Shown here: positions 9,024 to 14,733 of the stretch, piece after piece | Position numbering within the stretch: the stretch's first letter is position 1 | How the letters are laid out: each line of letters starts with the position of its first letter | NCBI GenBank assembly: GCA_964433645.1 | Contig: CAYSSK010000070.1 | Coordinates: 1-20,589, forward strand | Length of the DNA stretch: 20,589 nt | DNA from: Desulfofustis sp964433645 | GTDB taxonomy: Bacteria > Desulfobacterota > Desulfobulbia > Desulfobulbales > Desulfocapsaceae | Direction: 5' to 3' | Made by a program: the position numbers and the translations under genes | The notes under the pieces: model-generated | What the model was told of the DNA's origin: nothing | What the model saw: only the letters and a program-made list of their open reading frames with translations | Databases searched by the model: none

Positions 9024-9497
9024 TCATTGGTCGTTTCGATCTGAGGATGGAACCACAAGGGTCGGTACCGGTGCTTGCCGGATCACCGATTCGGCAACGG
9101 ACCCGAGCATCAGGTGGGATAACCCCTGGCGGCCATGGGTCGCCATGACGATCAGATCGACATCGTTGTCGCGGGCGAAATCAACAATCACCATTTTTGC
9201 CGTTCCTGTCTTCACATGAATTTCGGCCGCCAACTCATCGGGAACGTTGCCGGCAACCGTCTTCACCAATGCCTCCCGGGCAGCCTCGACCAGCTGGTGC
9301 TCGTAGAGGGGCAGATCGAAAGCTGGCACGGTCGCGCCGGCCAGGCCGATCTCCGCCATCGTCGGCACCCGCTGAACAACCTGGAGGGCATGGATCTTCG
9401 CACCGAACTGCCGGGCCAGCAGAACAGCCTTTTCCAAAGCCTTCAGGGCTGATTTACTGGCATCGGTTGGCCAGAGAATTGTCTTGATTGAAGCCAT
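9024..9497 (-). CDS. Universal stress protein (UspA family)
   Basis: The 157-residue single-domain Usp starts ASIKTILWPTDASKSALKAL, the usual first strand and helix. It ends with the nucleotide-loop signature MATHGRQGLSHLMLGSVAES followed by APVPTLVVP. The loop fits the ATP-binding type (G-x9-GS), with Ala in place of the first glycine of the G-x2-G element. ATP binding is therefore likely but not certain. I chose the ATG at 9497 because GGAGG sits 5 nt upstream; a longer frame opening at 9545 has no such support. It is convergent with the receiver gene and lies 126 nt downstream of a small ORF on the same strand. The usual role is cytoplasmic stress or survival signalling. Confidence 0.93.
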   Translation of the reverse strand: MASIKTILWPTDASKSALKALEKAVLLARQFGAKIHALQVVQRVPTMAEIGLAGATVPAFDLPLYEHQLVEAAREALVKTVAGNVPDELAAEIHVKTGTAKMVIVDFARDNDVDLIVMATHGRQGLSHLMLGSVAESVIRQAPVPTLVVPSSDRNDQ

Positions 9498-9623
9498 GAT
9501 AACCTCCTTGACCGGATGGTACAAATACTCACGTAAAACACCCATGGGGCGGTTGTCGCCGAACCGGACCGATCAAGTAATGGCCTGCCGATCACGCTCG
9601 ACGATAACATCCGCCGCCGGCGG

Positions 9624-9800
9624 TTAGGGTCGAAATGGCCGCTCGGCTTCTCGGTGCCGGGCGTCTTCTTGCCCGGGCTTCGGCCAAGAAGGCTGTCGTC
9701 CGGTGCGCTCGGAACGGGAATCGTTTCTTTCTTTGACTACTTTTTCAAGATGCTGAAAGGTCCTTTCCAGCACACCCTCGACTGTTGTATCTCTCATCAT
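9624..9800 (-). CDS. Small charged hypothetical protein (58 aa)
   Basis: A 58-codon frame starts MMRDTTVEGVLERTFQHLEK and continues into a basic, proline- and arginine-rich tail ending ERPFRP. The first ~27 residues look helical and amphipathic; the tail looks disordered. A strong ribosome binding site (GGGAGGG, with GAGG 6 nt before the ATG) supports translation. It precedes the universal stress gene on the same strand with a 126-nt spacer and may share its promoter. No family is recognised. An opposing frame across the same DNA lacks a ribosome binding site and reads less like protein. The main doubt is the short length and unusual tail composition. Confidence 0.5.
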   Translation of the reverse strand: MMRDTTVEGVLERTFQHLEKVVKERNDSRSERTGRQPSWPKPGQEDARHREAERPFRP

Positions 9801-9871
9801 GGTAACCCTCCCTCACCAATAGACTCCAGGCGACGGCAGCGGCTCACCCACTGCCTGCTTGCTTATCTTGC

Positions 9872-9887
9872 TACAATTCTCATGCCA
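9872..9887 (-). promoter_or_regulatory. Sigma54-like -24/-12 element
   Basis: On the minus strand the sequence TGGCATG-AGAA-TTGTA matches the sigma54 consensus TGGCAYR-N4-TTGCW, except that the -12 C is T. It lies about 70 bp upstream of the small ORF starting at 9800 and points towards it and the universal stress gene. A single short match with a substituted -12 position is weak evidence, and no activator site was identified. Confidence 0.25.
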
Positions 9888-10002
9888 GACATGCTTTTCC
9901 GACAATACAGCTGCTTTCCCTTCGACGTTCAGGGGAAAACACTTATCATAGTCAGGCTGGCTTCACCGATAGATGCCAATGAGAACTATTCGTCTATTGC
10001 CC

Positions 10003-10031
10003 TTGTGAGGAACTGAATAACACGGTAAACT
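10003..10031 (+). promoter_or_regulatory. Candidate sigma70-type promoter for sbtA
   Basis: TTGTGA (-35, 4 of 6 matches) and TAAACT (-10, 4 of 6) are separated by exactly 17 bp. Transcription would start near 10038 and give a leader of about 80 nt before the sbtA start codon. The match is moderate, but its position immediately upstream of a palindrome and the precursor gene makes it the best candidate in the 316-base region between 9801 and 10116. Confidence 0.4.
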
Positions 10032-10042
10032 TTCATAAGGAT

Positions 10043-10058
10043 GGTCACAATCGTGACC
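10043..10058. promoter_or_regulatory. Palindrome GGTCAC-AATC-GTGACC, candidate operator
   Basis: Perfect 6-bp arms flank a 4-nt spacer, just downstream of the predicted start of sbtA transcription. That position suits a repressor site. As RNA it could instead form a small hairpin in the 5' leader. No regulator gene for it is visible in the window. Confidence 0.35.
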
Positions 10059-10116
10059 GGATCAGGCGAGGTCTTCACACTTGATGCCTCGCACACCTTT
10101 TTTCAAGGGAGGGTAT

Positions 10117-10467
10117 ATGAAAAAAGAGATGAAAAAACTGCTGGCCGGCCTCGGCGTCGCTGGTCTTCTCAGCACCGGTGGAGTAGGCCTGCCCGGCGCC
10201 ATGGCTGCCGGCAGCGGTTGAGGAGCAAAGCCCAGTGCCGGCGGCACTGAAGAGACCAAACCGGCAGCAGGAAGCGGTTGAGGCGGCCAATCCGGTGCCG
10301 GGAGCACCAAGGCCGAAACACCACCTACAGAAGATGATGCTCAAAAAACCCCGCCCGCAGCGGGCAGCGGCTGAAGCGGCAGCAAAGACAGCGCCGGGAG
10401 CGCTGACGAGCAGCCGGACGAAGAGCAGCACCAAGAAAAACCCAAAAAAAGCGGCTGAAGCGGTTGA
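10117..10467 (+). CDS. sbtA: Selenocysteine-containing RiPP precursor, SbtA-like (4 in-frame UGA)
   Basis: Read with UGA as selenocysteine, this frame gives a 116-residue peptide with U35, U55, U86 and U114. It begins MKKEMKKLLAGLGVAGLL, a Lys-rich then hydrophobic leader resembling a signal peptide, with an A/G-rich exit (GAMAAGSG). Three copies of AAGSGU follow, separated by hydrophilic P/T/E/D/K-rich linkers, and it ends KKSGUSG. There is no cysteine. GGGAGGG lies 3 nt before the ATG. Each UGA is followed 11 or 14 nt later by a hairpin with GG in the loop, as expected for bacterial SECIS elements. UGA serves as the ordinary stop in neighbouring genes, so a recoded genetic code is not the explanation. 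A radical SAM/SPASM gene follows at 10599, matching the SbtA/SbtM thio(seleno)oxazole peptide family known from deltaproteobacteria. The UGA at 10465 is taken as the stop; read-through would run to the TAA at 10576. The mature structure and function are unknown. Confidence 0.85.
10233..10249 (+). promoter_or_regulatory. SECIS-like hairpin 1 (for UGA at 10219)
   Basis: CAGTGC-CGGCG-GCACTG forms a perfect 6-bp stem (7 bp if the loop-closing C-G pairs) beginning 11 nt after the UGA. The loop GG lies 21 nt from the U. Spacing and loop guanines match the E. coli fdhF-type SelB-binding element. It lies within the coding region and encodes the S-A-G-G segment of the linker. Confidence 0.75.
10293..10309 (+). 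promoter_or_regulatory. SECIS-like hairpin 2 (for UGA at 10279)
   Basis: GGTGC-CGGGA-GCACC forms a 5-bp stem with a 5-nt loop. The loop GG is again 21 nt from the U of the UGA. Compared with hairpin 1, an A-U pair is replaced by G-C, and the outermost pair is lost. It encodes a G-A-G-S segment. Confidence 0.7.
10389..10405 (+). promoter_or_regulatory. SECIS-like hairpin 3 (for UGA at 10372)
   Basis: CAGCGC-CGGGA-GCGCTG forms a perfect 6-bp stem with the same loop as hairpin 2. It starts 14 nt after the UGA, one codon further than the others. Relative to hairpin 1, a U-A pair is replaced by C-G. It encodes S-A-G-S. Confidence 0.72.
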
Positions 10468-10469
10468 TC

Positions 10470-10489
10470 GATCGTGCGGTCGCGCGATT
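10470..10489 (+). promoter_or_regulatory. SECIS-like hairpin 4 (for UGA at 10456)
   Basis: GATCGTGC-GGTC-GCGCGATT forms an 8-bp stem including two G-U wobbles, with a GGUC loop. It starts 11 nt after the UGA at 10456, and the loop GG is 22 nt from that U. Because it lies beyond the stop at 10465, it is free of coding constraint, and its sequence differs from the first three. Confidence 0.65.
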
Positions 10490-10493
10490 CCAT

Positions 10494-10538
10494 ACCGAGG
10501 TTCGATCCCCACCCCCGGGATCGGATCTCGGTCCTTTT
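10494..10538 (+). terminator. Intrinsic terminator/attenuator between sbtA and sbtM
   Basis: Arms at 10494-10508 and 10518-10532 form a 15-bp stem with G-U wobbles; one more pair can close the loop. The loop is 7-9 nt and C-rich, and the stem is followed by CCTTTT. It lies 26 nt after the precursor's stop and 61 nt before the maturase start. Partial termination here would give high precursor and low enzyme levels. The T tract is short (four), so read-through is plausible. Confidence 0.6.
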
Positions 10539-10598
10539 GCAGCCATGCAGTTCTTCAAAAGATAACCGCTTCGCTTAACCTCTTCACCGACATCGGCT

Positions 10599-12143
10599 AT
10601 GGATCCTGAGCTGTCTTCCATCTATCCGGTCAGCAGCCCCCTCCTGCCACCGCAGTTTGCAGACTGTCCGGCGGCGGCACTGCCGGAACTGCTCCGAGTT
10701 CACCCCGAAGCACTTGATCACGCGCCCTTTCTCGCCGACCTGGCGACTATCGAACGGGCGATCCATCGACTGATGCAGCCCCCCATCGAACCACCGCCTC
10801 CGGTGACTGAATTGACGGTTCGCCCGGGGGTCGAGCTGTTCGAGGTTGACTGGTCAGCCCTTCCCGAACTGCTTGCCCACCGCAACGCCCACCCCCGACA
10901 GGGCCGCTCCCTGGTACTGCTCATGCCGCCGGTTGCCGGACGACCGGCACGGGCATTGACCCCTACCGACCACCAGCTGCTGTCTTTGAAAATCGCCGCC
11001 GAACACCTCGATAACCGGACGGTGGCACGCCAAGGCGGCGTTTCCGTCCGGCTGGTCGACCGGGTGGTAACCGAAGCGGTGCACCACGGCCTGCTGCTTG
11101 CCCCACCCTCACGCATCACCAGACCGCGATCCTTTTATGCCGAACCGCCTCGTTTTCCGGATCGACTGCGCGCCGAGGTATTTACCCTGCAATGGCACAT
11201 CACCCAGGCCTGCGACCTGCATTGCCGCCATTGCTACGATCGCAGCAGCAGAACGGCGGTGACCGAGGCGCAGGGAACGCGTGTCCTCGATCAATTCTTC
11301 GCGTTTTGCCGAGACCACCACGTCGATGGCCAGGTATCGTTCAGCGGCGGCAATCCACTGCTGCACCCCCGGTTCTTTGAATTGTACACTGCTGCCGCCG
11401 AGCGTGGCCTGATGACTGCGATCCTCGGCAATCCCTCAGATCGATCTACCCTGCTGGCTCTGAAAAAGATCCAGGTACCCGAGTTCTACCAGGTCAGCCT
11501 GGAAGGCTTGCCTGAGCATAACGACTACATTCGGGGCACCGGACATTTCGACCGTACGCTCGCTTTTCTCGAGCTGGCGCGGGAGTTGAAAATCTATACG
11601 ATGGTCATGCTGACCCTGACCCGGGATAATATTGATCAGGTACTGCCGCTGGCCGAACAGTTGCGGGACCGGATTGACCTGTTCACCTTCAACCGGTTGG
11701 CGATGATGGGCGAAGGCGCCGCACTGGCCGCACCGCCCGTCGATCGCTACGAATCGTTTCTCGAAAGCTACCTCGAGGCGGCGGCAGCCAATCCGATCAT
11801 GAGTACCAAGGACAGCCTGTTCAATATCATCCTGGAGCGGCAAGGGCGACCGGTCCGGGGGGGCTGCGCCGGCTTCGGTTGCGGGGCCGCCTTCAACTTC
11901 GTCGCGCTGCTGCCCGACGGCGAGGTCCATGCCTGCCGCAAGCTCCCGTCCCTTCTCGGCAATCTCTACCGGCAATCCTTGGCCGAAATCTACCACCGTC
12001 CACTGGCCGAGCGTTACCGTGAAGGAAGCAGCGCCTGCCGATCGTGCCGGCTGCGCCCGGTCTGCCGCGGCTGCCCGGCGGTGGTCTCCGGTCTACAGCA
12101 CAACATATTCAGCGAGTGCGACCCCTATTGCTTTATCACCTAA
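10599..12143 (+). CDS. sbtM: Radical SAM/SPASM peptide maturase, SbtM-like
   Basis: The 514-residue enzyme has three parts. Residues 1-~190 are a proline-rich extension with a winged-helix-like segment (ARQGGVSVRLVDRVV) around 140-170 that may recognise the leader peptide. The radical SAM core carries C205-x3-C209-x2-C212 in ACDLHCRHCYD and a GGNP motif. The C-terminal SPASM-type domain has C423, C428, C446 and then C480-x2-C483-x5-C489-x2-C492, with C507 and C511 near the end, enough for auxiliary Fe-S clusters. The enzyme should cleave S-adenosylmethionine reductively and modify the adjacent selenopeptide, by family analogy at the selenocysteine sites. The ATG at 10599 has no good Shine-Dalgarno, implying modest expression or coupling. 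The radical SAM/SPASM assignment is firm; SbtM identity rests on domain layout and the precursor next door. Confidence 0.88.
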   Translation: MDPELSSIYPVSSPLLPPQFADCPAAALPELLRVHPEALDHAPFLADLATIERAIHRLMQPPIEPPPPVTELTVRPGVELFEVDWSALPELLAHRNAHPRQGRSLVLLMPPVAGRPARALTPTDHQLLSLKIAAEHLDNRTVARQGGVSVRLVDRVVTEAVHHGLLLAPPSRITRPRSFYAEPPRFPDRLRAEVFTLQWHITQACDLHCRHCYDRSSRTAVTEAQGTRVLDQFFAFCRDHHVDGQVSFSGGNPLLHPRFFELYTAAAERGLMTAILGNPSDRSTLLALKKIQVPEFYQVSLEGLPEHNDYIRGTGHFDRTLAFLELARELKIYTMVMLTLTRDNIDQVLPLAEQLRDRIDLFTFNRLAMMGEGAALAAPPVDRYESFLESYLEAAAANPIMSTKDSLFNIILERQGRPVRGGCAGFGCGAAFNFVALLPDGEVHACRKLPSLLGNLYRQSLAEIYHRPLAERYREGSSACRSCRLRPVCRGCPAVVSGLQHNIFSECDPYCFIT

Positions 12144-12521
12144 TCGCCGCAGGCGACGCCGGTAAAATCCAATCTTGACGCCATCCGGCACTCCTTCGGT
12201 TGGAAGGTGACACCGGCGTTCATCAGTGCTCCACAAGATAGGCGACCTGCACGGCAACCGCCTTACCCAGGTCCCCGCCCCCCTGCGGTCCGGCTTTTTT
12301 AACTGCTTGTCCGTCTCGTCGACATTTTCCTCAAGACCGCCCGGTTGTCAGTGATACGTTATTGTTTTTCTGGTCATCTCCGGCTGAAAACCGTGGAACA
12401 CCGGCTTTTTCCTGAAACAGGACTTCTTCTTGATCACGGCTCATTTCTGTGGCACGGTTACAGGAGCAGTACCCGACAACCAGGGCAGGTGGGTTCATGC
12501 TCTGCAACCGGTGATATCCCG
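12144..12521. other. Intergenic region without a supported gene
   Basis: This 378-base stretch separates sbtM from the TPM lipoprotein. The only structure seen is a weak terminator-like element: a short stem CCGC/GCGG at 12275-12288 followed by a T6 run at 12295-12300. The 4-bp stem makes it marginal. An in-frame upward extension of the downstream ORF to 12345 reads as non-protein-like sequence and is not included in the gene. Confidence 0.4.
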
Positions 12522-13016
12522 ATGCCACAGACTCCTGAAACACGGTGCGGCGGTCTCGTCGATCGACGCCGTACACGGCAATGGCGGTTTAGTGCAGCCA
12601 GCGACGTACTGCGGGCGGCGCTCTGGCCCTTCCTGCTGCTGGTCGCCTGTCTTGCCGTCTCATGCGGCGGTTCCGATGATCGCACGTTTATCGATGATCA
12701 AGCGGAACTGCTCGACGAAGCGGCGCGGCAGCGCATCATCGCCTACCACCGCTCCCTGCTGGCCGACCTTGACATTCACTGGAAACTCGTCACCCTCGCC
12801 CGCCCAAGCGAGGATATCAACGCTACGGCGGTCGAGCTTTTTGCCGACCTCGGTGTTTCTACCGGCCAGGCCCGCGGCCTGCTCGTTCTCGTCGACCCAC
12901 TCGGTGAGCAGGTGCGCATTGAAGTCGGCTACGACCTCGAGCACATTTTTCCCGATGCTTTCGTCGGTTATATCGAGCGCCGGCAAATGGTTCCTTTTTT
13001 CCGGCAAGGCCTTGTC
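12522..13016 (+). CDS. TPM-domain lipoprotein, 3' end lost in assembly gap
   Basis: The visible 165 residues contain a hydrophobic segment WPFLLLVACLAVSC, with a lipobox-like LAVSC and C48 as the lipidated cysteine. It is preceded by an unusually long basic N-terminus. A TPM (TLP18.3/Psb32/MOLO-1) domain follows: FIDDQAELLDEAARQRI, WKLVTLARPSEDIN, ARGLLVLVDPLGEQVRIEVGYDLE. Such domains are usually anchored in the envelope, and their role is poorly defined. I chose the ATG at 12522 because GGTGAT lies upstream and no later in-frame start exists before the signal segment. The frame runs into the N run. The end lies past the gap, possibly at 13149 or 13172, but the frame across it cannot be known. 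It precedes the rhomboid gene on the same strand. Confidence 0.75.
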
Positions 13017-13116
13017 NNNNNNNNNNNNNNNNNNNNNNNNNNNNNNNNNNNNNNNNNNNNNNNNNNNNNNNNNNNNNNNNNNNNNNNNNNNNNNNNNNNN
13101 NNNNNNNNNNNNNNNN
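13017..13116. other. Assembly gap (100 N)
   Basis: Exactly 100 unknown bases, the conventional placeholder for a scaffold gap of unknown length. It interrupts the TPM lipoprotein gene. Translations joined across it are not reliable. Confidence 0.98.
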
Positions 13117-13223
13117 TCAAGGTCTTTTCTGGTTTATTGGGGTTCTTAACACATGGTTACGCAGCTGCGTGACAGCACCGGTTATCTTCGATCCGTCCTT
13201 TCTGCAACCCAGGCCGAAATTCT

Positions 13224-14705
13224 ATGCTGATTATCCCGGTATTCACCAAAAGCGATCAGAAAAAGCTGGCGCTTGTCTGTATCTCACTGATCTTGATCAA
13301 TTGTCTCATCTACTTCCTGGTGCAGGCACGGGACCACGATATTGAGAACGCCGCCTTTTCGTATTACGAAGAGTCCGGCCTGCTGATCATCGAGGCAACC
13401 GCTTACCAATCATATTTGGCCGAAAAAGCAGACCCCGCCGCCGACCTCGACCTGCAGCGTAAAGACGAGCGCTATCGCCTGGTCCGCCTGATGTTTTCCG
13501 ATCATCACTTCCTGGAACTTCTCGAGGCCAACAGGGTTATTTCTCCAACGGACGCCCCCTTCTCCCAATGGCGGGCCAAGCGGGACAGGTTCACCGCCAT
13601 GTTGTCTCAAGCCAGCACCCACAAGTACGGCTATTCCCCTCGTGACCACAATACGACCGGCCTGCTGACCGGTATCTTCCTGCACGGCGGACTGATGCAC
13701 CTGGTGGGCAACATGGTATTTCTCTACCTGGTTGGCGCGATTCTCGAGATTGCTATCGGCCCCGCGGCCTTCCTGGCGCTCTATCTTGTTACCGGGATCT
13801 GCGCCAGTGCCTTGTTCGGCGTGATCTATCCGGCCAACCCGGGGCCGCTGATCGGTGCTTCCGGCGCCATCTCAGGACTGATGGGCGCCTACGGTGTGAT
13901 TTTCGGCCTGCGCAGGATCCGGGTCTTTTATTCACTCGGCTTTTACTTCAACTATGCCAGAGTTCCCGCACTTGCCCTGTTCCCGATCTGGCTGCTCAAT
14001 GAGCTTTTTCAACTCCATACCAATGAACAGAGTAATGTCGCTTATGTCGCCCATATCGGCGGCCTGCTCTCCGGCGTAATCATCGGCTGTGGCTACAAGG
14101 CGCTCCTGCGAGAGCGCATCGATTCACTTTTTGTCCGAACGGAGCAAAAAGAGACGGTGGAAAGCTATCTCGAGAGCGGCCAGAAAAATCTCGTGGATCT
14201 TGATTTCAAGAACGCGCGGAACGATTTTTTGCACGTCCTGAGCATTGATCCCGACAATCTTCAGGCCATACGAAAGCTGTACGTCATTGACAAGAGTTCA
14301 CCGGAGTCCGAAGAATTTCACGAAAGCGCCAGGCGTTTGCTGGATAAACTCAAAACCGTTGCTGCCGATGACTACGTGGAACTCTTTGAGGATTACGCCG
14401 CCACCTCCAGGCACCCCCGACTCACGCTCGACATGATGGACCGACTCAGTTTCCTTTATCTGTCGAAAAAACAATACCAGAAGGCGGCTCCCGTGATCTC
14501 GGTGCTCTTGAAGAAAAACCCGGCAAGCAGCAACCTGCCAGGTTATCTTCTGCAGCTTGCGGATGGATTTGGGCAGCGCAGCCAACTCAAACCGGCACGT
14601 TCCTGCTACCAGGCGCTGGTGAAACACTTCCCGGCCAGCCGTGAAGGCGTGGCCGCTCAAGGAAAATTAAGCCGCCTTGAGCAAGCCCGCCCAACACCTG
14701 GATGA
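13224..14705 (+). CDS. Rhomboid-family intramembrane serine protease with TPR-like tail
   Basis: The 493-residue protein has a first membrane segment at ~8-30, an extracytoplasmic region to ~140, then the rhomboid core. H154, H159 and N163 lie in LHGGLMHLVGN, the catalytic serine S213 in GASGAISG, and the catalytic histidine H277 in AYVAHIGG. Both dyad residues are present, so it should be an active protease cutting membrane-spanning substrates. Residues ~310-490 are soluble and helical with TPR-like repeats (NLVDLDFKNARNDFLHVLSI; SKKQYQKAAPVISVLLKKNP), probably for partner or substrate binding. The ATG at 13224 lacks a strong Shine-Dalgarno. It follows the TPM lipoprotein and converges on the zinc-finger membrane gene, with 28 nt between their ends. 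Confidence 0.9.
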   Translation: MLIIPVFTKSDQKKLALVCISLILINCLIYFLVQARDHDIENAAFSYYEESGLLIIEATAYQSYLAEKADPAADLDLQRKDERYRLVRLMFSDHHFLELLEANRVISPTDAPFSQWRAKRDRFTAMLSQASTHKYGYSPRDHNTTGLLTGIFLHGGLMHLVGNMVFLYLVGAILEIAIGPAAFLALYLVTGICASALFGVIYPANPGPLIGASGAISGLMGAYGVIFGLRRIRVFYSLGFYFNYARVPALALFPIWLLNELFQLHTNEQSNVAYVAHIGGLLSGVIIGCGYKALLRERIDSLFVRTEQKETVESYLESGQKNLVDLDFKNARNDFLHVLSIDPDNLQAIRKLYVIDKSSPESEEFHESARRLLDKLKTVAADDYVELFEDYAATSRHPRLTLDMMDRLSFLYLSKKQYQKAAPVISVLLKKNPASSNLPGYLLQLADGFGQRSQLKPARSCYQALVKHFPASREGVAAQGKLSRLEQARPTPG

Positions 14706-14733
14706 TAGCCGGTACCGGGCGTCGTTGCCGCGG

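Noticed and set aside
9654..10016. A 120-codon plus-strand ORF upstream of sbtA
   Set aside because: No ribosome binding site, a composition unlike neighbouring proteins, and overlap with the better-supported minus-strand small gene at 9624-9800.
10062..10512. Minus-strand ORFs of 82 and 145 codons opposite sbtA
   Set aside because: Low-complexity A/G/P/F-rich translations that mirror the repeats of the selenopeptide gene; no ribosome binding site. They are shadows.
10494..10538. Possible tRNA fragment, because GGTTCGATCCC resembles a T-arm
   Set aside because: No acceptor, D or anticodon arms can be drawn around it. The sequence is explained better by a long hairpin followed by a T run.
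10235..10609. A 124-codon plus-strand ORF inside the sbtA region
   Set aside because: It runs in another frame across the repeats and reads as Pro/Arg/Lys-rich low complexity. The UGA-read-through frame alone has a leader, motif repeats and phased hairpins.
10117..12143. Alternative genetic code with UGA as a sense codon
   Set aside because: Several well-supported genes here end in UGA (the VTT protein, gcl, MFS transporter, trmO), so UGA is a normal stop outside sbtA.
13117..13345. A long open frame after gap 1 as the true C-terminus of the TPM lipoprotein
   Set aside because: It would overlap the rhomboid gene by about 120 nt. Frame cannot be established across the gap, so no end was assigned.
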